This document shows, one piece after another, positions 1 through 7,320 of a stretch of DNA of 64,000 nucleotides. Numbering within the stretch: the first letter of the stretch is position 1; every line of letters begins with the position of its first letter. The position numbers and the translations under genes were made by a program. Location: contig CAWEDV010000002.1 of assembly GCA_963807975.1 (NCBI GenBank), positions 441,460-505,459 on the forward strand, written 5' to 3'. The stretch is from JAACFF01 sp963807975. GTDB taxonomy: Bacteria > Chloroflexota > Anaerolineae > Promineifilales > Promineifilaceae. A model generated the notes under the pieces. It was given only the letters and a program-made list of their open reading frames with translations, had not been told where the DNA came from and did not search any database.

Positions 1-815
1 CGCCAGCCAGCGGCATCAGAACCAAAAAACCGACAACGGAAATGACGATCAAGTAGGTGACGACATCCATGTCAAAGTTTTGTCCAGCGACGACGAGGGC
101 GGCGGAGATATTGCGTTGCCCTGCTCCCAGTCCCATCACGCTCTTAATGCCGCTGTCTGAACCGCCGAGAAAGTAGCCAATCGCGGCGGCGGCGACGATA
201 AAGATAACCCCAGCCAGAATGCCCCATGATCCCACAAGGCCGATCATATCGTTGAAGTTGAGTACCACTGCCAGTACACCCATAACGAGCAGGGCGATAT
301 TGGAGGCTTGCCCGAAGGTGGGCTGGATTTTGGCGGCGATGGTTTCATAACGGCCGTTTATAAACAACCCAACCGTCAGCGGAATCAACATCATCACAAT
401 CAGCGATTGGGCAATGTCCCATGGGCTGACTTCAACACCGCCCAACAGCAGAGGGCAGGACGATGGGCAGGTAGATGATGGTGACGATCATCAACAGCAC
501 CATCAATCCCACGGAAAAGGCGACATTGCCCTTGGCCACTTCTGCCAGTTTGGGCAGGAAGGGGGCGCCAGCGGCTGTAGACAACAAGATCAGGCCGATG
601 CGTGCTGGCTCATTGAGCGGCATCAAAGAGGTGATGAGGTAGGCCACGATGGGCACGAGAATAAAGTTGACAACCAGAGCCAGAACCACCAGTTTGATGT
701 TCTTGAGTGGGGCGATGATCTGGTTTATCTTGAGGGTTAACCCCATGCTGGTCATACTACCGATCACAAAGACCAGTAAGGATAATCCTGCTAATGTTTC
801 CATAATTTCAGTCAT
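1..815 (-). pseudogene. Bile acid:sodium symporter (BASS)-family transporter, frameshifted and cut by window edge
   Basis: This is a polytopic inner-membrane transporter of the BASS/NTCP type. The start at 815 has an AGGAG ribosome site seven bases upstream on the minus strand. The first frame gives about 125 hydrophobic residues and then stops at about 432. The following DNA to position 1 continues the same protein in another frame, with more membrane segments and glycine-rich loops such as GGSDSGIKSVMGLGAGQRN. Removing one base from the GGG at 453-455 joins the two frames. The C-terminus lies outside the window. The substrate is unknown, since this family carries bile acids, pantoate, pyruvate and other organic anions. 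A one-base consensus error is as likely as real decay. Confidence 0.7.
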
Positions 816-986
816 GATTTTTCTCCTTTTGTAAATGGGACGCTGATTGCACTGATGAACACAGTTAAAAAACGATGCCATCTTGAACAGTTGCGCCTTG
901 TTTTTTGCAACGAATTCCCGCGAATTTATGTTAATTCATTACAATTGAAATAATTTTGCTGTGTATGCTAATATCACTCCACGCTA

Positions 987-1712
987 TTAATGGCTCGTTT
1001 TTTTTATCTCCTTATTTAGGCTCGTTCCCAATGTCTCTTTATCGTGCGTATTGCGGTAGTTTAGAATGAGAATATAGACGCTCACCAAAAATACCCAGGC
1101 TGGAAAAATGTATTTCGCTTCTCTTATGCTTTGAGCCGTAACCAGAAATCCGAAAGCTAGAATGTAGGTAAGGACAGTCAACCAGCGCGGCATCACACCT
1201 GTTTTTGTCCAAAGTGTACAGATTGAGAACATGTAGACGCTTGCCACACGCAGGGCATAGTTGCCAAGAATCTCGTTCATCAGGGTAAAAACAAAGATAT
1301 AGAGGTGGGTAGCCACTTGGGTTGTGATTAAAATCTCGGTATTTACAATTGCACTCAGGATGGCGCCCCACATGAAGAAAAGCAGAACCAGGATGATGCC
1401 GCTGCTCAAAAAAATGGTCGCAAAGAAGCGATCTTCCTGATCTCCCAGCCGGTCTCGTATGACACCCGTGAACCATAGAAATGCGATCCCGGCGAAAGAC
1501 ATCATTGTGATCGCCAAGGAAGAAAGCCTGGACCATGTCTCTACCCATTCGGTGGCTATGTTTTCTGTATTGACCTCGGCGAAACCATCTGTAATGAATA
1601 ACACGGATAACATCAGGAGTGAAAAGATGATACCGGCAACCGCCGCGGCTCGTGGTGTCTTCAGTTCATTCTTGACTTTGCGATTCCTTTCTTCAGTTAT
1701 GATGCGCTTCAT
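987..1712 (-). CDS. Integral membrane protein of unknown function
   Basis: A 241-residue protein with a basic N-terminus and about six hydrophobic segments, near residues 25-43, 68-85, 98-120, 125-150, 170-190 and 195-215. The start follows a strong AGGAGG ribosome site seven bases upstream. Its C-terminus is charged and probably cytoplasmic. I do not recognise the family; the layout loosely recalls DUF4386-like membrane proteins, but no motif fixes this. It stands alone between the BASS gene and a small lipoprotein on the same strand. Confidence 0.6.
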   Translation of the reverse strand: MKRIITEERNRKVKNELKTPRAAAVAGIIFSLLMLSVLFITDGFAEVNTENIATEWVETWSRLSSLAITMMSFAGIAFLWFTGVIRDRLGDQEDRFFATIFLSSGIILVLLFFMWGAILSAIVNTEILITTQVATHLYIFVFTLMNEILGNYALRVASVYMFSICTLWTKTGVMPRWLTVLTYILAFGFLVTAQSIREAKYIFPAWVFLVSVYILILNYRNTHDKETLGTSLNKEIKKTSH

Positions 1713-1765
1713 TCAGGGCCTCCTAGTTCGGATCGCTTGATAATCCAATTAGATTTGTGATCCGT

Positions 1766-2095
1766 TTACTTTACAAGTTCCAAATCGGCCATAAACAGGG
1801 AGCCACTTGGGGTTTGATCGAATATGAGGGCGACTTCGGTTATGTTTGTCAATTCAACGGCCGTTAATTCCGCCACTTGAATGATGGTGGCGTCACCCAA
1901 GTTGTAGCTGACTACTTGGGCTGGATAGGTTTCTGGCTCTGAGATTTCTGGTGTGGCGGGTAGGTTGGTAGGAACGGCCGTTGCTTCAGGCAAATCTTCC
2001 ATTGGCGTGGCGGTCGGGTCAGGTTCTGATGGCCCACACGCGGCCAAGACTATTAAAATGATGATACCTGTTATGATGCGTTTAAAAAATTTCAT
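1766..2095 (-). CDS. Small lipoprotein
   Basis: A 109-residue protein with a basic start, a hydrophobic stretch and the lipobox LAAC, so it should be lipidated at the Cys near residue 20. A Pro/Thr/Glu-rich linker follows (DPTATPMEDLPEATAVPT), then about 50 residues of probable beta structure. A GGAG site lies upstream of the start. Two copies of AACGGCCGTT, at 1856 and 1973, fall in the coding region. No domain is recognised. It probably sits outside the membrane, tethered by its lipid. Confidence 0.65.
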   Translation of the reverse strand: MKFFKRIITGIIILIVLAACGPSEPDPTATPMEDLPEATAVPTNLPATPEISEPETYPAQVVSYNLGDATIIQVAELTAVELTNITEVALIFDQTPSGSLFMADLELVK

Positions 2096-2100
2096 TCTTC

Positions 2101-2167
2101 TTACTCCGATGATTCGGTTTCTGCATGTTTGTTGATGTGTTTAATATCCAGGTAAACGGCCGTTTCC
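2101..2167 (-). pseudogene. Echo of the SulP 3' end (gene-tail remnant)
   Basis: On the minus strand this stretch can be read as METAVYLDIKHINKHAE, which matches the end of the SulP protein encoded at 4303-4376 (GETAVYLEDKLINKHMGR) at both protein and DNA level. The match begins at a copy of AACGGCCGTT (2155-2164). The phosphatase gene at 2141-2671 ends inside this stretch in another frame, and its last residues have no counterpart in the paralogous phosphatase at 29197. A recombination or duplication scar is the simplest reading. Confidence 0.45.
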
Positions 2168-2671
2168 ATGTTTAGCAATCCACGTTTGCTCAAACTTCTG
2201 AATTGTCTTGCGGTGAGTTCCCTTAATTTCTGCTTTTTCTCTGCCCGCTTCAACAATCTTGATTGCTTCATCAGATGAATGACCCAGCCCCACCAAAACA
2301 CAAGCCGACATCGTCGCACTACGGTGCATACCAGCCTTACAAAAGACCATAACTTTGCCGTCATTTTGGATAGTTGTGACAGCCGGCTCCACACCCTTCA
2401 TTAATTGATTTGTCGGATAGATTAGGCGTGGCCCCAAATCATTGGCTCTCGTATGAACAAGAGTTAAAGGCGGCTGGCCCAACTCCCTGTCAATACGTTC
2501 CAAAATTGTAGCGATAACCAGTGTCACACCTAACGAGATGATTTTCTCTCGGTGAACCTTCGTTGGCCAAGCACCGATATATAAATTTTCTGTAATCTGC
2601 GAATAATCCAACGGTACATCTTTAGGAATACCGCGCATTTTGTCACGTATGAGTCTGATAATTGATGTCAT
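2141..2671 (-). CDS. Dual-specificity/PTPMT1-like phosphatase
   Basis: A 176-residue cysteine phosphatase. The P-loop is FCKAGMHRSAT, that is Cys-X5-Arg-Ser, near residue 110, with the nucleophile Cys and phosphate-binding Arg present. The usual His before the Cys is replaced by Phe, as in the paralogue at 29197. The N-terminal ENLYIGAWP motif is typical of dual-specificity phosphatases. The P-loop resembles PTPMT1, which dephosphorylates phosphatidylglycerophosphate, so a lipid phosphate substrate is possible but inferred. It lies downstream of the DUF1269-lipid kinase gene, matching the kinase/phosphatase pair at 29-30.6 kb. The last ten or so codons run into a SulP-like tail and differ from the paralogue. 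Confidence 0.8.
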   Translation of the reverse strand: MTSIIRLIRDKMRGIPKDVPLDYSQITENLYIGAWPTKVHREKIISLGVTLVIATILERIDRELGQPPLTLVHTRANDLGPRLIYPTNQLMKGVEPAVTTIQNDGKVMVFCKAGMHRSATMSACVLVGLGHSSDEAIKIVEAGREKAEIKGTHRKTIQKFEQTWIAKHGNGRLPGY

Positions 2672-2711
2672 GTTATTTTTGTTTCTCCGTGATTTTCCGA
2701 ATGGCCTCTTT

Positions 2712-2837
2712 CACCCCCACGGGGTGCAAGAACAATCTGTCAGGAACTTTGGGAATTCAGTCCCGTCATGCTTCACTGCGGTTAGACCTGTGCTGAGCTT
2801 GCCGAAGTAATGACGGGTATCCCGAGAATCCCCAAAG
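2712..2837. repeat. Intergenic inverted repeats
   Basis: The 178-bp gap between the lipid kinase fusion and the phosphatase holds two foldback structures. The first is a perfect hairpin, CACCCC-cac-GGGGTG (2712-2726). The second is a long imperfect stem in which CTTTGGG (2747-2753) and CCCGTCAT (2762-2769) face ATGACGGG (2810-2817) and CCCCAAAG (2830-2837). The loop holds CTGAGCTTGCCGAAG, a motif seen scattered in many bacterial genomes. There is no T tract, so it is more likely a dispersed repeat or mRNA processing site than a classical terminator. Confidence 0.55.
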
Positions 2838-2849
2838 AACCATAATAGA

Positions 2850-4277
2850 TTACGGCACAACCACCGTTAAACCACCCGCTACGACTTCCATGGAAACAGG
2901 GGTTCGATTGGTAAATTCACCGTCTGTCCAAACGGGTTGGTCGGTTTCTGCGTCTATTTTTATTTTCTGACCACGCCAGTAAAACATGCCGGTCTTTTCG
3001 TTTTCGAGGTTAAAGAAGCGATTCAAAGCCGCATCGGTGCTCTTTTTGTCTCGGCTAAGCATGAAAACATCCAGATAGCCGTCATCGACCTCGAATTTCT
3101 TGCTAATGGAAAGGCCCGTCCCAGCCTTGGCTGAGTTAACAACATAACATTTATGGCCCATCACTTCAATCGTTTCGCCATCAATAGTTAGGCTGTATTT
3201 GATGTCTTGGATTGCCTTGAGGCGTTTAATATCTCTACCCAAATAAGCCAGGGTGCCATATTTGTTTTTGTCTTCACGGCTGGTCTGTTCTTCTGGCTCA
3301 ATGCCGGTGAACAGTCGCTGAACGAAATAGCCTTCATCCCCATCTTCTAATTTAACAATGTCGATTTTGCGTGTGTTGTAGCTAGTGCAGAGCAGTTCGA
3401 CGGCGGGTTTCAGCTCTGTCGGAATGCCCATCTCGTTGCCAAAGCCATTCCCTGTGCCGCCGGGCAAAACACCCATAGGCACGCCGGTGCCCATAACGCC
3501 ATTGGCGATTTCGTGCTGCGTGCCGTCGCCGCCATACCCCACGACCAGATCGTATCCCGACTCAGCCGCTTTCCGTGCAAATTTGGTAGCGTCGCCGAAT
3601 TTTTTGGTGATGCTAATATCCCACTCAACGCCATTTTTATAAAAGACATCGTTGAGTATGTTGAGGATAGGCTGGTCTTTGCCAGAAACTGGATTGACGA
3701 CAACGTGGATCTTGCGGTATGGAATATCTAGTTTTGCTTCACCACCGGTTTTTTCAGCCAGGATGGCTAACAAGGCGGCATACGCTTGCTCTCCTTGTTC
3801 TGCCACTTCACTAGAGGCTTCGTCTGGCAAGTCTGCCTGATAAATACTGCCCCCTAATGCCTCAATGGCTGTGATTGTTTCAGATGCCAGTCCGCCTGCA
3901 ACAACGGCGATAATGGCGGAGGAATCCAAGCCTAAGGAACCGGCTGTTTTGCTTAATTGTTCTGGTATCTTCTCTGTTGTCAGTTTCTTTTTGCCGCGAT
4001 AGTGTCCGATGACACCCCCCAAAACGCCTAGTGCCAGACCCGTACCACCGGTTACCAGGCCAACAACACCGCCAATAATGGCACCCGTGATTGTGTTCTT
4101 TGTGGGAGTATGCCCTACATCACGGAAGGTTAATTTGCCGGTATCATCTTTTTGAATGACGATGGCTTCAACGGCATCTTTCTCCCATTTAGGCAATTGC
4201 TTAACGGCCGTTTCTGCGCTATCTGTGCCTTCAAAAACAGCCAGGATTAATTGAAGTTGAACATTATTTTTACTCAT
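2850..4277 (-). CDS. DUF1269 membrane domain fused to diacylglycerol/lipid kinase
   Basis: A 475-residue fusion. Residues 1 to about 185 form a DUF1269-type domain with a glycine-rich hydrophobic segment (ITGAIIGGVVGLVTGGTG) that could insert in the membrane. Residues about 190-475 form a DagK/LCB5-type catalytic domain with VVNPVSGK at its start, the nucleotide motif GYGGDGTQHEIANG, then PGGTGNGFG, and a C-terminal VWTDGE. It should phosphorylate a membrane lipid with ATP. The start at 4277 is chosen because AGGAG lies seven bases upstream and the ATG overlaps the SulP stop by eight bases, suggesting translational coupling. Stand-alone versions of both halves occur elsewhere in the window. 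The true lipid substrate is unknown. Confidence 0.87.
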   Translation of the reverse strand: MSKNNVQLQLILAVFEGTDSAETAVKQLPKWEKDAVEAIVIQKDDTGKLTFRDVGHTPTKNTITGAIIGGVVGLVTGGTGLALGVLGGVIGHYRGKKKLTTEKIPEQLSKTAGSLGLDSSAIIAVVAGGLASETITAIEALGGSIYQADLPDEASSEVAEQGEQAYAALLAILAEKTGGEAKLDIPYRKIHVVVNPVSGKDQPILNILNDVFYKNGVEWDISITKKFGDATKFARKAAESGYDLVVGYGGDGTQHEIANGVMGTGVPMGVLPGGTGNGFGNEMGIPTELKPAVELLCTSYNTRKIDIVKLEDGDEGYFVQRLFTGIEPEEQTSREDKNKYGTLAYLGRDIKRLKAIQDIKYSLTIDGETIEVMGHKCYVVNSAKAGTGLSISKKFEVDDGYLDVFMLSRDKKSTDAALNRFFNLENEKTGMFYWRGQKIKIDAETDQPVWTDGEFTNRTPVSMEVVAGGLTVVVP

Positions 4278-6108
4278 CGTTTGCTCCTGTTGGATCATCT
4301 GTGTGTTTTTCGTTCTTTTGCTTAAACCTCCCCATGTGTTTATTGATCAACTTGTCCTCAAGATAAACGGCCGTTTCCCCTTCTTCGACCAACGCTTTTG
4401 CCGCCTCAGCCTCCGCTTTTGCCGTTTGTCGTTGTGGCTCATTGGCCAGCCATTTTTCAGATGCATCCAAGGCCGTCAGTACCGATTGGCCCACAATTTC
4501 CCCTTCCACAAAGACAAACTCCCGCCCAATCTTGTGCATCAACCCTACCTTTTCCAACTGCATAATCACCACAGGCAATACACCGGCCAACATCAATTGG
4601 CTGTCATGTTTTTGTAAATCATCCGCATAATGATCTAAGACCTGCAAAAAAGTACTGCCCAAATCACGACTACTGCGCAAATTAATAATCACCACGGCAT
4701 TATGCGTTTCCGGCGTCACATCAGGTAACTGCTTTTCAAACAAAGGGGCTGTGGCAAAAAACAGACTGCCATAGGCCACCAACAAAGTCGTTTCATTAGA
4801 TGGCACGGTTTGGGGTGCTTCTTGTTCACGCGGCAGTATATTTTCTGACGGAACCCACTCTTTCACCGTAATCTTGTTCGATTGCTGAACCACAAATAGA
4901 AGTAAAGACATCGCCACGCCAACCAGCACCGCGTATTGCAAGGGAATGACGAGACAGGCAAAAAAAGTGATTCCCATGACGACCTGCTGTATTTGCCCCG
5001 TTTTCCACACCATCTCCACCCTATCTGGCTTAAAGGTGCGGAAACCGACAACAATCAACAAGCCAGCCATGGATGGCATGGCGATATAGCCAATGGTACT
5101 GCCGAAAACAACAATAACTACCGCCATCACAATGCCCGCAAAAATATTGGCAAAGCGAGATTTTGCTCCGGCGTTGGTCACTAATGATGTCGCTGAGAAA
5201 GAGCCGCCCACTGGCATTCCCTGGAACAAACCAGAGGCAATATTTGCCACCCCTTGCCCCACAAAGTCACCAGAAGCATCAGGGTATTGACCATCGGGGT
5301 TGATGTAGCTTTTGGAAATACTGGCTCCCTGCACCAGCCCGACAAAGGCCAATGAAACCGCAGGTATAATCAAAACGGGGATTAGATCAAAAGCCGGTGC
5401 GGTTAAACGAGGCAAGGCACTCGGTACATCGACAATATCACTCAAAATTTGAACTGAATCCCACCCAAACAAGGGGACGAGTAATGAGCCAACAATCATC
5501 GCCGCCACTAAGCCTAGTGGCCCTAAGCGCGTTTTTTCCAGCGTAATGATCAAGTAGATGGTCGCTAAGCCAACCATCAACGTTTGCAAATGCACCTGAT
5601 TCAGGTTGCCTAGTAGATTCAATGTTTGGGCAATTTTATTAGCACCGGTGGCACTGTATCCTGTGAAATCGCCTAGCTGTCCTAAAATAATGAGCATCGC
5701 TACCGCATTCACAAAACCAGTCATCACTGCATTGGGTACAAAACGCAACAAAGAACCCAATTTGAAAACACCAGCCAACAACATCACAATGCCAGTTAGG
5801 ATAGCTAATGTGAAAACAGCTTGATCACCATATTCGGGATGTTGGGTTTGCGGCACACTGGCGACAACCAACGCCATCGCGCCAGTCGCTTGAATGGTCA
5901 TGTAGGTGGAACTGGTGAAGAATGCGCCAAAAAAGGTACCCATCATGTAGCCATACAAGCCAAAAACGGGATTGACGAAGGCTAAAAAGCCTTGTGCCAA
6001 GCCGTCAGGCACGCTTTCGATGCCTAAAACAAGCCCTGCTTTTATATCATCTGCCAATGTGTGTGGATTAATAAATCCTTTTGCGGCTATTTTTTCTTTT
6101 AATCCCAT
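4270..6108 (-). CDS. SulP-family anion transporter with STAS domain
   Basis: A 612-residue transporter of the SulP/SLC26 family. About 10-14 membrane segments fill residues 20-430, with the family signature near the start (GLVLGIESVPDGLAQGFLAF). A STAS domain covers about residues 440-560. The substrate may be sulfate, bicarbonate or another anion; the sequence does not decide. An unusual charged tail of about 50 residues (rich in Glu, Lys and Asp) follows. Two further SulP genes lie at 35832 and 42955. The gene overlaps the downstream lipid kinase fusion by eight bases, so the two are probably one transcript. Confidence 0.9.
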   Translation of the reverse strand: MGLKEKIAAKGFINPHTLADDIKAGLVLGIESVPDGLAQGFLAFVNPVFGLYGYMMGTFFGAFFTSSTYMTIQATGAMALVVASVPQTQHPEYGDQAVFTLAILTGIVMLLAGVFKLGSLLRFVPNAVMTGFVNAVAMLIILGQLGDFTGYSATGANKIAQTLNLLGNLNQVHLQTLMVGLATIYLIITLEKTRLGPLGLVAAMIVGSLLVPLFGWDSVQILSDIVDVPSALPRLTAPAFDLIPVLIIPAVSLAFVGLVQGASISKSYINPDGQYPDASGDFVGQGVANIASGLFQGMPVGGSFSATSLVTNAGAKSRFANIFAGIVMAVVIVVFGSTIGYIAMPSMAGLLIVVGFRTFKPDRVEMVWKTGQIQQVVMGITFFACLVIPLQYAVLVGVAMSLLLFVVQQSNKITVKEWVPSENILPREQEAPQTVPSNETTLLVAYGSLFFATAPLFEKQLPDVTPETHNAVVIINLRSSRDLGSTFLQVLDHYADDLQKHDSQLMLAGVLPVVIMQLEKVGLMHKIGREFVFVEGEIVGQSVLTALDASEKWLANEPQRQTAKAEAEAAKALVEEGETAVYLEDKLINKHMGRFKQKNEKHTDDPTGANDE

Positions 6109-6215
6109 ATGTTGTTCTTCCCTGATGGTTTTCCTGACAAAATGTTTTAGCTCGGTTGAAGCAAAGCATCGTCATCAAATTTGCTTCACGACTGTGTGAT
6201 GAGCAGATGGAATCT

Positions 6216-7028
6216 TTACGCTTCCCCTGATTCTTTTTTCTGCTGCATTAACGCCTTGAGTTCAGTCAATTCTGCGCGAATGAAAGTGTTTTCCTCTTGG
6301 ATTTGGGATAATAACTCTTCTGTATCATTATGTATGGCGACGAATTTTGAAGCCATAAAGCTGGTGAGAACGGCAAAAACGCCGATGCCAAAAATCATTA
6401 GCCCGATAGCCAGAATGCGGCCCGTGTTTGTGACTGGAACATAGTCGCCATACCCTACCGTCGTAATCGTCACGATTGCCCACCAAAAAGCAGTTTTCCC
6501 ATTGATGATTTGGGCATTGGGTGCCAAGCGTTCAGCTCGAAGGACGAGCATACTGGAGACGGTGATGAGCATGATGCCGATTAAGAGGGTGCTTAGCAAT
6601 ACGGTGTTGGCGGAGCCCCAATGTGCGTTAATGTCAGCCTCCTCATACGCTTTGCCTTGCAAACGCCTGATGATACGGATCATCAGGTTTAAACGCCCCA
6701 ATCGGAAAACGGCCGTCCAGGCGTGACCCGGCACAGCCGGAATAGCACCTAGAATATCCAGCCACCCGCCTTGATTGAGGAAATAGTCGGTTTTGTTTGG
6801 AGTCCGCCGCAACCTGAGCAGAAAGTCGATGGCGAAAATGAAGCAAATGATGAAGTCAGTCGAATAGAGGATAAAGTTTACAGAAGGGTTTCCCGGCACT
6901 AGGATGCCCGCCGCTACAATCAAAGAGAAGATGGTTAAACCGAGGATAAACAGATCATAACTAATTGAAGTAAGAGAACCTCTATGCGGTTCGCTTTCTT
7001 TGGACTTGGTCTTTGACTCTTGGTTCAC
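6216..7028 (-). CDS. Voltage-gated-type potassium channel
   Basis: A 270-residue channel with six predicted membrane segments. Residues 25-130 form an S1-S4-like region with an Arg-rich segment (FRLGRLNLMIRIIRRL). The pore loop carries the selectivity filter TVGYGDYVP near residue 195. The C-terminus after the last helix is a short coiled coil (EELLSQIQEENTFIRAELTE), which may assist tetramerisation. It lies directly upstream of the SulP gene on the same strand. Two smaller 2TM channels occur at 38758 and 61424. Confidence 0.9.
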   Translation of the reverse strand: MNQESKTKSKESEPHRGSLTSISYDLFILGLTIFSLIVAAGILVPGNPSVNFILYSTDFIICFIFAIDFLLRLRRTPNKTDYFLNQGGWLDILGAIPAVPGHAWTAVFRLGRLNLMIRIIRRLQGKAYEEADINAHWGSANTVLLSTLLIGIMLITVSSMLVLRAERLAPNAQIINGKTAFWWAIVTITTVGYGDYVPVTNTGRILAIGLMIFGIGVFAVLTSFMASKFVAIHNDTEELLSQIQEENTFIRAELTELKALMQQKKESGEA

Positions 7029-7046
7029 ATCTGTCTTCCTATGAAT

Positions 7047-7220
7047 CTACATTCGATTTGAAGCGCACAGTAAAACCTTCTTAGGGATTGTTTCAAGAGC
7101 ATTGGCCTCAAGATTAACTTCTGGGAAGGTGTGATGGTTTGGAAACGGGGAAATGACTTCTCCGTAAGCAGTAAACAAGATCGAAGCCAATAGCATGGCT
7201 ATACATACTTTCATCTGCAT
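7047..7220 (-). CDS. Possible small secreted peptide
   Basis: A 57-codon frame starting MQMKVCIAMLLASILFTAYG, which reads like a signal peptide, followed by a short polar region with two Cys residues in total. A GGAG sequence lies about ten bases upstream of the chosen ATG. It sits between the META-repeat lipoprotein and the K+ channel on the same strand. No homology is recognised and the frame is short, so it may be spurious. Confidence 0.3.
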   Translation of the reverse strand: MQMKVCIAMLLASILFTAYGEVISPFPNHHTFPEVNLEANALETIPKKVLLCASNRM

Positions 7221-7320
7221 GTTTTCTCTACTCCATCCATCAGCATTTGTTTGGTGGTGCACGAGTAGGTGCGGCGCATTTTGAAAATGCGCCGCACCTA
7301 ATGGTTGACAAGGCAGGTGA

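Noticed and set aside
1..815. Link between the BASS transporter and the choloylglycine-hydrolase-like amidase as a bile salt pathway
   Set aside because: They lie 37 kb apart with unrelated neighbours, and both families have many non-bile substrates.
2747..2837. Rho-independent terminator after the DUF1269-kinase fusion
   Set aside because: The stem is long but imperfect and no T run follows on the minus strand; it is better described as an intergenic repeat.
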